Shown: positions 9,701 through 16,449, numbered from the stretch's first letter. The stretch is DNA of 47,098 bases from Candidatus Aminicenantes bacterium UBA2190 (GCA_002335385.1 DCVK01000026.1:1-47098), one strand, 5' to 3'. Numbers and translations: made by a program. The notes: a model not told the origin generated them from the letters alone.

Positions 9701-10039
9701 CTCCCGGGTGTTGAAATCAGCGGCCGCGCGCACGGCCAGTCCGGCCGCCCGGCGGTTGATCTCCAGGGCGCGCCCCACCAGCCCGTGCCTGGCCAGCTCC
9801 AGCTCCTGGGCCTCGAAGGTGTTGGTCTCGATGATGTCGCAGCCCGCCTCCAGGTAGGCGGAATGGATGCCGGCGATGATGTCGGGCCGCGAAACGGAGA
9901 GGAAATCGTGGCAGCCCTCATGGCCCTGGTAATCATCGGCAGCGGCGGCGGCCATGACGGCCGTTCCCATGGCGCCGTCGAGAACAAGGACCTTCTCGCG
10001 CCGGCGGCGTTCGAGGTCAGGCTTGCGGGAGGCGGCCAA
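6770..10039 (-). CDS. metH: Cobalamin-dependent methionine synthase
   Basis: This enzyme methylates homocysteine to methionine using 5-methyltetrahydrofolate and a cobalamin cofactor. Domains run in order over 1089 residues. The homocysteine-binding barrel has zinc cysteines in VNCGT (about 224) and GGCCGS (about 288-289). The pterin-binding barrel follows (about 320-590). The cobalamin cap and Rossmann domain carries DVHDIGKN (about 725-732), in which His is the cobalt ligand. The last is a reactivation (AdoMet-binding) domain (about 880-1089) with RFSPGFPAWPG and SDQLMPELSVSG. It is shorter than E. coli MetH (1227), with a compact activation domain. The start is TTG at 10039, with GGAGGA six to eight bases upstream, and it lies 15 bases after the metF stop. 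Confidence 0.94.
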   Translation of the reverse strand: MAASRKPDLERRRREKVLVLDGAMGTAVMAAAAADDYQGHEGCHDFLSVSRPDIIAGIHSAYLEAGCDIIETNTFEAQELELARHGLVGRALEINRRAAGLAVRAAADFNTRERPRYVAGSIGPGARLPSLQQVDFQALEDSYYPQALGLFEGGVDLFQVETCQDMLQAKAALRALSRVFREKGSTRPVSVMVTLEKGRMLLGTDIATALATFLPFPLFAFGVNCGTGPEGMAEAVRILSASSPFPLAVMPNAGLPRYRDGKYTYDLEPAVFARQLRDFVTESGAAIVGGCCGSTRLHIRALALALEGLAPVRRRKPVAAGRATSLFAVQDLKVKPRPLIIGEQTNATGSRKFKSALLADDLDAMLAVAREQEDEGAHLLDLNVAFAGRDEARDMDRVAARLNAQIRLPLMLDSASIPALAAGLRRCAGRAVINSINLEDGGARAAEILGLARDFGAAVVCLAIDEQGMARTRRRKAAVLKRLHDLALEHGLRSNDLFLDPLTFTLGSGDPGLFNAGVETLAALKLLKGSLPRAHTLLGVSNISYGLQPAARRIVNAVFLFHAVRSGLDAAIFHAGRILPLNRIDASEMRLAEDLIFNRRRGRDPLRAVMEHFQGKKSGDDGKKTAPRTPAQRLRAAVLNGNAAGLGDDLALLAAETDPLDIVNGHLLPAMAEVGKLFEKGYMQLPFVLQAAEVVKAALDILEPRLPKAGRRLRGTMVLATVKGDVHDIGKNLVDIILRSNGYRVINLGTNQGGEEIAAAVAGHHPDHVGLSALLVRSTLEMTGILRHLRAQGIRVPVICGGAALTPAFVETALRTEYQGKVAYAADAFAAMKIMSGAEVAAVPAKGGNAPRAKVPAVIAPSRTPLPPFLGSRVAHWRLKDLLPLIDRRVLARARWRMRPGEKAEQFFAETLELLQGRGIDRFSAVYGYFPCRRRGKDGLLACRGSNEETFEFPRRRGVSLADYFSGDGETLPLFIASCGAGLDGLEKELFASDRYTRYLILHGFGAELAEALAAAVHGRIRRELGLADEQGRRFSPGFPAWPGLADQKKIVRLLEAGRIGVSLTSSDQLMPELSVSGLVVGHPQAAYF

Positions 10040-10054
10040 CGGCGTCCTCCGCTG

Positions 10055-11017
10055 TCAGCCCTTGGCGGCGAAGACCGCTTCCAGCAGGGCCTGGGGAGCA
10101 CGGCCCTGCCCCATGGTGAACACGTGGATGCCCGGCACGCCGTATTCCAGAAGCTTCTCGACCAGCCGCGCCATGTAGCGGACGCCGCCGGCGAACGCCT
10201 GCTCCCTGGTGCGGGCCTCCTCGATGATGTTGACCAGTTCGCAGGGGATATTGACGTGGAAGGCGCTGGGAATGGACTGGATCTGCTTCCTGCTGACCAG
10301 CGGCTTGAGGCCGGGGATGATGGGCGCCTGGATGCCGATGGCGCGGGCCTTTTCCACGAACTCCTTGAACAGGCGGAAATCGTAGAACATCTGGGTGATG
10401 ACGTATTCGGCGCCGGCGTCGACCTTGCTCTTCAGGTACAGCAGGTCCTTGTCCAGGTTGGGCGATTCGAAGTGCTTTTCGGGATAGCCGGCGACGCCGA
10501 TGCAGAAACTGGTCGGGAAAGGATCCTCCAGCTCGTCGAGGTAGTGGCCGCGGTTCAGCTGGGCGATCTGCTCGACCAGCTGGCAGGCGAACTGGTTCCC
10601 GTCCTTTTCGGGGATGAAGCGCGCCTGCCCCGGCGGCGGGTCGCCGCGCAGGGCCAGGATGTTCTTGATGCCCAGGAAATGGAGGTCGATCAGGGTGTCC
10701 TCGGTCTCGTAGCGGCTGAAGCTGCCGCAGATCAGGTGCGGCACCGGCTCGACGCGGAAGCGGTTCTTGATGGCGCTGCAGATGCCGACGGTGCCCGGCT
10801 TCTTGCGCCGGGGCCGGCGGGTGATGATGCCGTCCTTCTCGTCGTAGACCATGTGCGGCTGGTGGTAGGTGACGTTGATGAACTGGGGGTCGAAGCGCAT
10901 CAGCGGGTCGATGCCCGACAGGATGTCGTCCATGTTCTTGCCGCGGTCGGGCGGAGTGATCTCCAGCGAGAACATGAGCTTGCGGTTCTGCTTCAACCAG
11001 TCGATCACCTTGGCCAT
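10055..11017 (-). CDS. metF: Methylenetetrahydrofolate reductase
   Basis: MetF is an FAD-dependent TIM-barrel enzyme that reduces 5,10-methylene-THF to 5-methyl-THF, the methyl donor used by the adjacent MetH. Visible family segments are FSLEITPP near the N-terminus, ALRGDPP, GVAGYPEKH (substrate/FAD region), and the DAGAEYVITQMFYD strand. I set the start at ATG 11017 (320 residues), with AAGGAAA six bases upstream. An in-frame extension of 32 codons reaches into the repeat island and is unlikely to be translated. It is the first gene of a metF-metH-transporter operon. In acetogenic or syntrophic bacteria the same enzyme can also run in the Wood-Ljungdahl direction, but nothing here requires that. 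Confidence 0.93.
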   Translation of the reverse strand: MAKVIDWLKQNRKLMFSLEITPPDRGKNMDDILSGIDPLMRFDPQFINVTYHQPHMVYDEKDGIITRRPRRKKPGTVGICSAIKNRFRVEPVPHLICGSFSRYETEDTLIDLHFLGIKNILALRGDPPPGQARFIPEKDGNQFACQLVEQIAQLNRGHYLDELEDPFPTSFCIGVAGYPEKHFESPNLDKDLLYLKSKVDAGAEYVITQMFYDFRLFKEFVEKARAIGIQAPIIPGLKPLVSRKQIQSIPSAFHVNIPCELVNIIEEARTREQAFAGGVRYMARLVEKLLEYGVPGIHVFTMGQGRAPQALLEAVFAAKG

Positions 11018-11045
11018 GGCGTTTCCTTGAACGTGGATTTGCTGC

Positions 11046-11073
11046 ATCATAGCACAAACAGGGGCCATTACAA
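11046..11073 (-). promoter_or_regulatory. Probable promoter of the metF-metH operon
   Basis: On the minus strand TTGTAA (11073-11068), a 16-base spacer and TATGAT (11051-11046) lie about 29 bases upstream of the metF ATG. The -10 box has one mismatch to consensus and the -35 box is weaker. No SAM or cobalamin riboswitch fold is evident in the short leader. Confidence 0.5.
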
Positions 11074-11089
11074 AGCCGATTTCAGTGTC

Positions 11090-11865
11090 AGTGTCAGAAG
11101 GAAATGAAAGCAATCGGTTGACGGCAGACGGTAGACGGTGTACGGTAGACGGTCAGGAAATGCAATACGAAGACCTAAATTCCAAATCACAAATTCCAAA
11201 TCCCAAACAAGCACCAAATTCCAAATTCCAATTTCCAAAACGAAAACCAAGGCAAGTGTCAGTGTCAGCGAGAAATGAAAGTAATCGGTTGACGGTGATG
11301 ACATTGGATGATATCGGTGTACGGTAGACGGTGTACGGTAGACGGTCAGGAAATGCAATACGAAGACTTAAATTCCAAATCTCAAATTCCAAATCCCAAA
11401 CAAGCACCAAATTCCAATTTCCAAAACAAAAGCTCCTTGCAATAGCCTTTTCTTCGTTTGGGTCATTTGGTCACTGGAGTTTTAGTCTTACGAATGACTC
11501 TTCTCTTCCGTCAACCGTAAACCGTACACCGTATACCGTAAACCAATAACTTTCTTTTCTCACACAGGTGCTTTCGTTTGGGTCATTGGAATTTGGAATT
11601 TATTTGGAATTTGGTGCTTGGGATTTGGAGTTTTAGTCTTACGAATGACTCCTCTCTTCCGTCAACCGTAAACCGTCCGCCGTATACCGTAAACCAATAA
11701 CTTTCTTTTCTCACACAGGTGCTTTCGTTTGAATCATTGGAATTTGGAATTTGGTGCTTGTTTGGGATTTGGAATTTGGGATTTGGAATTTAAGTTCTTA
11801 CTATTGCTTTCTTTTCTTGCCGTCTACCGTAAACCGTCTACCGTCCACCGCTTACAATTCATGGC
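11090..11865. repeat. Repeat island P1: large compound palindrome of short-phrase repeats
   Basis: This 776-base gene-free stretch is built from a few recurring phrases. Outer left phrases of the type CGGTTGACGGTAGACGGT occur at 11118-11158 and 11285-11347. Inner left phrases of the type AATTCCAAATCCCAAGCACC occur at 11174-11243 and 11371-11432. The reverse complements follow: GGAATTTGG-type at 11587-11632 and 11738-11793, and CCGTCTACCGTAAACCG-type at 11509-11545, 11659-11696 and 11818-11850. The island can therefore fold back on itself. It also contains GTGTCAGTGTCAG at about 11085-11098 and 11256-11270, and a 151-base direct duplication (from 11476 and from 11627). All long reading frames inside are repeat-encoded and not credible. 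Confidence 0.85.
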
Positions 11866-11899
11866 CTTGGTCTTACGCTGAGTCCAGCCTGGCCTTGTC

Positions 11900-13147
11900 T
11901 CAGGCGCGGGTCAGCAGCACCAGGGTCTCGAGCTGGGGGGTGCCGGCGAACATGTCCAGGGGGACGACGCGGCGCACAAAGTAGCCGTGCCGCCGCCAGT
12001 TTTCGAGAGCGGCCGGCATCCCGTCGGCGGCGCAGAACAGGTGCAGCACGCGCCCGGGCCGGCGGCGGGCGATCGAGGCGATGACGGCCTCGTCGGCCCC
12101 GCTGCGCGGCGGATCGAGGATGACGTCCTCGTCCCCGGGGGGGAGCGGCGGCGGCAGGAGCCGGTCCAGGCTGTGGCGCAGGATGGCGGCGGAGCGGAAA
12201 TGGACCCGGGCCCCGCCCGGGAAGCGCGGCAGCATGTCGCCGCCGGCGCGGATCGATCCTTCCGCGGCATCGACGGCGAAGATCTCCCGGTAGCGGCCGC
12301 GCAGGCTCAGGGAAAACAGGCCATAGCCGCAATACAGGTCGAGGAGGCGCTTGCCGTTCTCCCCGGCTGTCAGGGCGAGGATATTTTCCAGCAGCGCGGG
12401 CAGGATCGACTCGTTGACCTGGGAGAAGGAGGTGGGCGGCACGGCGAAGACGTCCTCCCCCAGGCGCAGGCGGAAGCGCTCGGGCCCGAAGAGCTTCTTG
12501 ATGGGGAATGCCGCCCGGGGACGTTCGCTTTCCAGGTAGTACGGCGAACGGGAAGGGTCCAGGAAAAGGAAGGCGGAGACGATGTTCGCCTCCAGGGCCC
12601 TCAGGCCCGCGACAGCCCGCAGCAGCAGGCGGTGCAGGCCGCGGTCGAGCTCCTGCAGGTTGAAGATGACCATGAATTCTTCATAGGTGCCGCGGATGAC
12701 GATGAAGTTCAGGGCGCGGGCCAGGGGGGCGAATTCGCCCCGGGCCAGCAGCCCCGCCATGGCGGCATAGATCGCGGCATGTTCCCCGGGTTCCAGCAGG
12801 GACGACTCGTCGCCGGCGGCGAAAATCGCATCAGCAGCGATTTTTCGGCCGCGGAACGCCTCGCTCCCCGGCAGGCAGCGTCTTTTGCTGGTGGTGCGGT
12901 AATGGCGTGGACGGGGCGACAGGACCAGCCGCTCGGGCCGGGCGGGCAGCTGGTGGTGTTTCCAGAATCCGCGCAACGCCCCGTTCTTTATCTCGGCTTC
13001 CACTCCATAATCGAGAAGGGCCAGGACGGCCGGGCCCAGGCGCGGGAGCTGGATGCTTTTCCTGGAGGCCTCCTGGCGGACAAAATGCTCAAAGGAAGAG
13101 GTAGTGATAGTGGTAGTAGCGGGCAATCGCAGGGCTTCTTTCTTCAC
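11900..13147 (-). CDS. Class I SAM-dependent RNA methyltransferase (TrmA/RlmD/RlmCD-like)
   Basis: The 415-residue protein matches the C-terminal half of the m5U RNA methyltransferase family. It has a Rossmann domain with LLDLYCGYGLFS (SAM binding, about 285-295), VILDPPRSG (about 343-351), LHLFCAADG with the likely catalytic Cys near residue 372, and the closing P-L-DMF-x-T-x-x-x-E-T signature. Odd points: the N-terminal TRAM domain and [4Fe-4S] cysteines of RlmD-type enzymes are not seen, and the usual SCNP around the catalytic Cys is replaced. The start is ambiguous. GTG at 13147 gives an N-terminus (LPATTTITTSS) encoded by an intergenic-type triplet tract, so a start further in (for example GTG at the GVEAEIK segment) is possible. 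The tRNA or rRNA target is unknown. Confidence 0.78.
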   Translation of the reverse strand: MKKEALRLPATTTITTSSFEHFVRQEASRKSIQLPRLGPAVLALLDYGVEAEIKNGALRGFWKHHQLPARPERLVLSPRPRHYRTTSKRRCLPGSEAFRGRKIAADAIFAAGDESSLLEPGEHAAIYAAMAGLLARGEFAPLARALNFIVIRGTYEEFMVIFNLQELDRGLHRLLLRAVAGLRALEANIVSAFLFLDPSRSPYYLESERPRAAFPIKKLFGPERFRLRLGEDVFAVPPTSFSQVNESILPALLENILALTAGENGKRLLDLYCGYGLFSLSLRGRYREIFAVDAAEGSIRAGGDMLPRFPGGARVHFRSAAILRHSLDRLLPPPLPPGDEDVILDPPRSGADEAVIASIARRRPGRVLHLFCAADGMPAALENWRRHGYFVRRVVPLDMFAGTPQLETLVLLTRA

Positions 13148-13309
13148 TTCTGCCTTTTACCTTTTACTTTTTTCCTTTTCATTATTAGGTTTATTGGCGC
13201 TTGCAGTAGCTCGATCCATGGTTTATACCGGACGCCCGAAGCCCTATATCGTCCGCCGAGTTCCGCTCTTCACTTTTCACTTTTCACCTTTCACTCGATC
13301 TCACTCTTC
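13148..13309. repeat. Short gap with pyrimidine-phrase repeats
   Basis: The gap between the methyltransferase and the HAD gene contains CCTTTTACCTTTTAC-type tracts (about 13150-13180) and TTCACTTTTCACTTTTCACC (about 13268-13290). Similar pyrimidine phrases recur at 29524-29560 and 42362-42400. No gene is seen. Confidence 0.6.
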
Positions 13310-13783
13310 TCAAACCCTCAACGTGGCGGTCAGGCGCAGGGGATGCAGCAGCAATTGCAGCGCCGCTGCGATGTCCAGGCACGCCACGTCGGCAGCGGTC
13401 AGGCTGTCGATCGCCGCCCCCTCCTCCTGGATGACCGCGATCCCCAACCGGGCCTGGCGCAGCATTTCCCGATCGTTGCGGCCGTTGCCGATGCAGGCCG
13501 TGCGCCCGGCGCCCAGGGCGGCGACATATTCCGCCTTCTGCGCGGTCTGGTCCGCCCCGGAAAGGACCTTCAGGACGCAGGGAATGCCCGCGACCTGCTC
13601 CTCCACGCCTCCGAACGTCCCGGCGGTCAGGATATGGACCTGGACCTGAGCGGCCAGCGCCCGCAGCAGACCGGCGACCCCGGGCTTGATGCGGCCGTCG
13701 ACGGCCAGCGTGCCGTTGAAATCGAGAACCAGATGCTCGATCAATAGTTTTTCCTTCTTTCCGGGAACATCAATCTGGATCAT
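13310..13783 (-). CDS. Small HAD-superfamily hydrolase (soluble P-type-ATPase-like, COG4087 type)
   Basis: The 157-residue protein has HAD motif I LDFNGT (Asp21-Thr25), where Asp21 would be the nucleophile. Asn23 stands where phosphatases often have a second Asp, giving a DxNGT form resembling the DKTGT of P-type ATPases. Motif II is likely the LTAG segment (about 57). Motif IV is IGNGRND (about 97-103). There is no room for a large cap domain. Proteins of this type are called soluble P-type-ATPase-like phosphatases; their substrate is unknown. The ATG at 13783 has GAGGTG five bases upstream. The gene stands alone between two repeat-bearing gaps. Confidence 0.78.
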   Translation of the reverse strand: MIQIDVPGKKEKLLIEHLVLDFNGTLAVDGRIKPGVAGLLRALAAQVQVHILTAGTFGGVEEQVAGIPCVLKVLSGADQTAQKAEYVAALGAGRTACIGNGRNDREMLRQARLGIAVIQEEGAAIDSLTAADVACLDIAAALQLLLHPLRLTATLRV

Positions 13784-13814
13784 GAATGCACCTCAGCGGA
13801 ACTTGCAGAACTCG

Positions 13815-14275
13815 GCGTAAGGCATACGGCGTAAGGCGTAGGGTCACGGCCATGAATCGTAATCGGTTGACGGTTGACGGTTGACGGTTTACGTGAAGAA
13901 AAGATGCAATAGCAAGAATAAAATTCCAAATCCCAAGCACCAAATTCCAAATAAATTCCAAATTCCAATTACCCAATGACCAAAACGAAGATCCAGAATT
14001 CAAGAGCGGAAATTGTTGAAGCGTTGAAACGTTGAAACGTTGAAGCCAAAGAAAAAGAGCTTTTCCCAAGGCTCTTGCTGACACTGTCACTGTCACTGAC
14101 ACTGGCCTTGGTTTTCGTTTTGAAAATTGGAATTTGGAATTTGGTGCTTGTTTGGAATTTGGGATTTGGGATTTGGAATTTAAGTCTTCGTATTGCATTT
14201 CCTGACCGTCTACCGTACACCGTCTACCGATTACTTTCATTTCCTGCTGACAGTGTCACCGACACTGGATTCCGG
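13815..14275. repeat. Repeat island P2: inverted-repeat island
   Basis: The outer left phrase GGTTGACGGTTGACGG (13862-13893) and inner left AATTCC-type arm (13920-13978) are mirrored by an inner right GGAATTTGG-type arm (14125-14181) and outer right CCGTCTACCGTACACC (14206-14229). A GGCGTAAGG-type phrase lies at 13816-13839 and a GTTGAAACGTTGAAACG tract at about 14020-14045. The right half (about 14090-14270) is close to the reverse complement of island P1 at 11085-11270. The island's right edge runs into the 3' end of the exonuclease gene. Confidence 0.82.
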
Positions 14276-14902
14276 CTTTGATTTTGCCTTGATATCGGGC
14301 ATTTTCTCCAGCGCAAGGTAGATCTCCCGGCAGATCCAGGCATCGGTCGCCGCGTAAGCGACCTGCGGCGGCGCCAGTTGCGAACGCTCCCAGTTGGAGC
14401 ACTGCGCCCCCTTGGAGATGCGGCAGCCCAGGACGCTGGCGGCCAGGGTGCGGACGCCGCCGGCCTTGATCCCCTTTTTGCCCGCCAGCTTGCCAAGCTC
14501 GACGAAACCGGCCGCAGGGAAGGGCAAAAGCTCGTGCAGATGGGTGATGTCGCCGGCAACCGCCACACCCGCCTTGATCACCCTGTCGGCCGCGAAGAGG
14601 GTCCCCAGCGGGGCCAGGTCCCTGATCTTCTTCAGCTGCACCAGGAAGACGGTGTCCCGGGCGGCCAGTTGCGCCAGGGCCGGGGAAAAATGGTCGCCGC
14701 TGCGGAAGGTCGGCCGGACCTCGATATCGAAGCCCAATACCCTCTCGCCGTGAAGGCCGGGGATGACGGCGCGCAAATGCTCGTCGCAATCGACGATTTC
14801 GACCGGCCCCTCCCACTTTTTCAGGGGCAGCAGGTTGATGTCGGACTTGCTGAGGACGGGTGCGGGCGGCGCGGGACATTGATTTTTTGTTTCGGTACTC
14901 AT
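14237..14902 (-). CDS. RNase D-like 3'-5' exonuclease (DEDDy)
   Basis: The 221-residue protein is a stand-alone DnaQ-fold 3'-5' exonuclease domain. The four catalytic acids of the DEDDy type can be placed: Asp59 and Glu61 in GFDIEVRP, Asp118 in VAGDITHLHEL, and Asp187 with Tyr183 in YAATDAW. HRDC domains of full RNase D are absent, so it resembles the WRN-exonuclease/small RNase D-like group acting on RNA or DNA ends. The ATG at 14902 gives a Pro-rich head before the fold. The last ten residues (SSVGDTVSRK) and the stop are encoded by the GTGTCAGTGTCAG-type phrase of island P2, so the natural C-terminus seems to have been replaced by repeat sequence. Confidence 0.85.
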   Translation of the reverse strand: MSTETKNQCPAPPAPVLSKSDINLLPLKKWEGPVEIVDCDEHLRAVIPGLHGERVLGFDIEVRPTFRSGDHFSPALAQLAARDTVFLVQLKKIRDLAPLGTLFAADRVIKAGVAVAGDITHLHELLPFPAAGFVELGKLAGKKGIKAGGVRTLAASVLGCRISKGAQCSNWERSQLAPPQVAYAATDAWICREIYLALEKMPDIKAKSKPESSVGDTVSRK

Positions 14903-14917
14903 GGGCCGATCTTGGTT

Positions 14918-15172
14918 TTAATCGCGGGCAGCAAGCCTGGGAACCCGTGCACCCTTTGTCTTGCTGCCCCGTAGTTTTTCAAGTCGCCAGGCCTTGCCTG
15001 AAGGCTTTCTGCCGCTGCTTCTCCCGATTTCAGCGACCCAATGCTGCAATCTGACGACGATCTCTATCTTGCGTTCAAAAGGTAATCGGGCCTGTCGGCG
15101 GCGAAAATCACGTTTTTTTTGCAACACGGCCGCCAAAGATGCAACCATTTCTCTTTGCTTATTTTTTATCAT
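14918..15172 (-). CDS. Small basic protein paired with the nucleotidyltransferase
   Basis: The 84-residue, highly basic product (ATG at 15172) overlaps the last 14 bases of the nucleotidyltransferase gene, so the two are probably translationally coupled. The central segment RLPFERKIEIVVRLQHW resembles the PFEEKL-x-x-L-x-x-L-R-x-R helix of short proteins commonly encoded beside 170-residue MNT-fold nucleotidyltransferases. I recall this from family patterns and did not search it. The C-terminal third is Lys/Arg-rich and has no recognisable fold. It could be an antitoxin or accessory subunit. Confidence 0.6.
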   Translation of the reverse strand: MIKNKQREMVASLAAVLQKKRDFRRRQARLPFERKIEIVVRLQHWVAEIGRSSGRKPSGKAWRLEKLRGSKTKGARVPRLAARD

Positions 15173-15680
15173 GAAACCCTTTCCACTCCCGATATTTTCC
15201 CTCCAAGCCATTACGTTTCAAGATCCGAGACAGGCGGACTTTGTCGATCTTTGCTTCATCCAACGCTTTTAAAAAACGTTCACGATCCTTGGCGCGGCCG
15301 GTTTGCAGCATAATGGCCAACAGATGCTCAATGGTCATGATCCGGGTTTTCGTGCCCTGGTAATTGACCAATCGAGCCTTTTTGACGGCTTCGTCAAGCA
15401 ATACGTTATAAACAGGAAGAAATTGGACGGGAACACCGGCAATGATCACCTGTTCCTGTTCCGGGCGGTGTCCCTTTGCCTTCAGGTGCGAATATAGCGC
15501 GGCAAGCGGCTGCATTCCTGATTCATCCTTTGTCCGGATAAAAACGTCCAGATCATAGGTCAGGAAAGGTTCGATATAATAAACGGCGCCCATGCCGCCG
15601 CCGATGGCATAGTCAACGATTACGCCTTTCTTTTTCAGGTCGTTCAGTGCCATCAACGTCTTTTTCATCCATGTTAACAT
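15159..15680 (-). CDS. MNT-fold nucleotidyltransferase (AbiEii/AbiGii-like)
   Basis: The 173-residue protein shows the minimal nucleotidyltransferase signature: a glycine-rich GGGMG (27-31) followed by DLDVFI, with Asp43 and Asp45 as likely metal ligands. Later come VPVQFLP and the EHLLAIMLQTGRAKDRER helix seen in the AbiEii/AbiGii-like group. Members of this superfamily include toxins that add nucleotides to tRNA acceptor ends (MenT type) as well as antitoxins of the HEPN-MNT kind; the role here is undetermined. The start at 15680 has no clear ribosome-binding site, and ATG 15668 is an alternative. It lies on the same strand as, and downstream of, the tRNA genes and hairpin array, and overlaps a small partner gene. 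Confidence 0.75.
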   Translation of the reverse strand: MLTWMKKTLMALNDLKKKGVIVDYAIGGGMGAVYYIEPFLTYDLDVFIRTKDESGMQPLAALYSHLKAKGHRPEQEQVIIAGVPVQFLPVYNVLLDEAVKKARLVNYQGTKTRIMTIEHLLAIMLQTGRAKDRERFLKALDEAKIDKVRLSRILKRNGLEGKYREWKGFHDKK

Positions 15681-15736
15681 AGCAAATTTCAGTCATCTTG
15701 GCAAATGGCCAAGGGCAGGCATGCTGAAGTTTAGCA

Positions 15737-16256
15737 GGGCATCTGGCGATGCAACCCAGCGATGCGGGGGGGTTCTGAGAACTAGAGGCGAGCTCAAGGA
15801 GATGGCAGCGCTACGTACGCAACGCCATGCCGAGGCCTAAGCGAGGCATCTGGCGTTGCCACTCAGCGAAGCTGAGGTACGTGTCGCCAAGCCGAGGCCT
15901 TCGCGAGGCTTCTGGCGACACCACCCAGCGCAGCTGAGGGATTGACGCGCGTCTGCTGACGCGCGCCCCAAGGGGGCGGCTCGCTTCGCTCGCCGTCCCG
16001 ATTCGCAGATTGCGAATCGGTCGAACCCCGGTGATACACTAAACTGGTACGCATCGCCATGTTGAGGCTTTGCGAAACATCTGGCGATGCCACCCCGCCG
16101 GAGGCGGGGGGTTCGGAAACGAGTACGAGCTCAAGAGAATGGCAGCGCTACGGGGATGGGGTGGCCGGCTGCTGCCGGCCACACTTCGTGCAGCTCGCTT
16201 CGCTCGCTGCCCCCGTTTTGCTGAACGCAAAACGGTCGAACCCCTCCGGGGTTCGA
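15737..16256 (-). repeat. Modular hairpin array downstream of tRNA-Glu, with compensatory stem changes
   Basis: This gene-free 520-base stretch consists of five hairpin types in a fixed order. On the plus strand copy B spans 15881-16029 and copy C spans 16051-16244. A contains only the first two types (15820-15877), and remnants lie at 15737-15775. H5: CAACGCC/GGCGTTG (A), GTGTCGCC/GGCGACAC (B), GCATCGCC/GGCGATGC (C), each with an inner stem ATGCC/GGCAT, AAGCC/GGCTT or ATGTT/AACAT. H4: CTCAGC/GCTGAG, CCCAGC/GCTGAGGG, CCCCGCC/GGCGGGG, with 3-base loops. H3: loop TGCT in both copies, stems ACGCGCGTC-type versus GTGGCCGGC/GCCGGCCAC. H2: loop TCGCTTCGCTC in both, stems CGGC/GCCG versus CAGC/GCTG. 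H1: CCGATTCGC/GCGAATCGG versus CCGTTTTGC/GCAAAACGG. Each copy ends in TCGAACCCC, the complement of a tRNA T-arm. Confidence 0.85.
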
Positions 16257-16282
16257 ACCCCCGTAGGACAAGTTCAGGGAGA

Positions 16283-16357
16283 TGGCAGCGCTACGGGGAT
16301 TCGAACCCCGGTTTAGTGACTGAGAATCACCCGTCCTAACCCCTAGACGATAGCGCC
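16283..16357 (-). tRNA. tRNA-Glu (anticodon CTC)
   Basis: On the minus strand the acceptor GGCGCTA pairs with TAGCGCT. The D-arm is GTCTAGGGGTTAGGAC. The anticodon stem GGTGA/TCACT encloses loop TTCTCAG, so the anticodon is CTC (reads GAG). The T-arm is CGGGG-TTCGAAT-CCCCG. CCA is encoded. It lies 17 bases downstream of tRNA-Gln and is presumably co-transcribed. Confidence 0.95.
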
Positions 16358-16374
16358 GTCCATGAAGAAGTTCG

Positions 16375-16449
16375 TGGCTGGGATGCAGGGACTCGAACCC
16401 CGATCATATGATCCAGAGTCATATGTCCTGCCATTGGACGACATCCCAG
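16375..16449 (-). tRNA. tRNA-Gln (anticodon CTG)
   Basis: On the minus strand the acceptor CTGGGAT pairs with ATCCCAG. The anticodon arm CATATGA-CTCTGGA-TCATATG gives anticodon CTG (reads CAG). The T-arm contains GGTTCGAGT. CCA is encoded. It is the first gene behind the promoter at 16459-16487. Confidence 0.95.

Noticed and set aside
6986..11107. 1373-codon plus-strand frame opposite metH and metF
   Set aside because: It is a GC-rich antisense shadow of two well-identified genes, with low-complexity composition and no domains. Similar long antisense frames opposite corC, hypD, the kinase fusion and pilY1 were rejected for the same reason.
11018..11113. 32-codon N-terminal extension of MetF
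   Set aside because: It runs through the promoter and repeat phrase; the ATG at 11017 has a ribosome-binding site and begins the family fold.
11085..11865. CRISPR array in the repeat islands
   Set aside because: The repeats are degenerate, variable in length, lack unique spacers of constant size, and occur in both orientations; no cas gene is present.
15863..16339. Several 62-89-codon frames on both strands across the hairpin array
   Set aside because: They translate palindromic non-coding sequence, overlap tRNA-Glu and have no ribosome-binding sites or recognisable domains.
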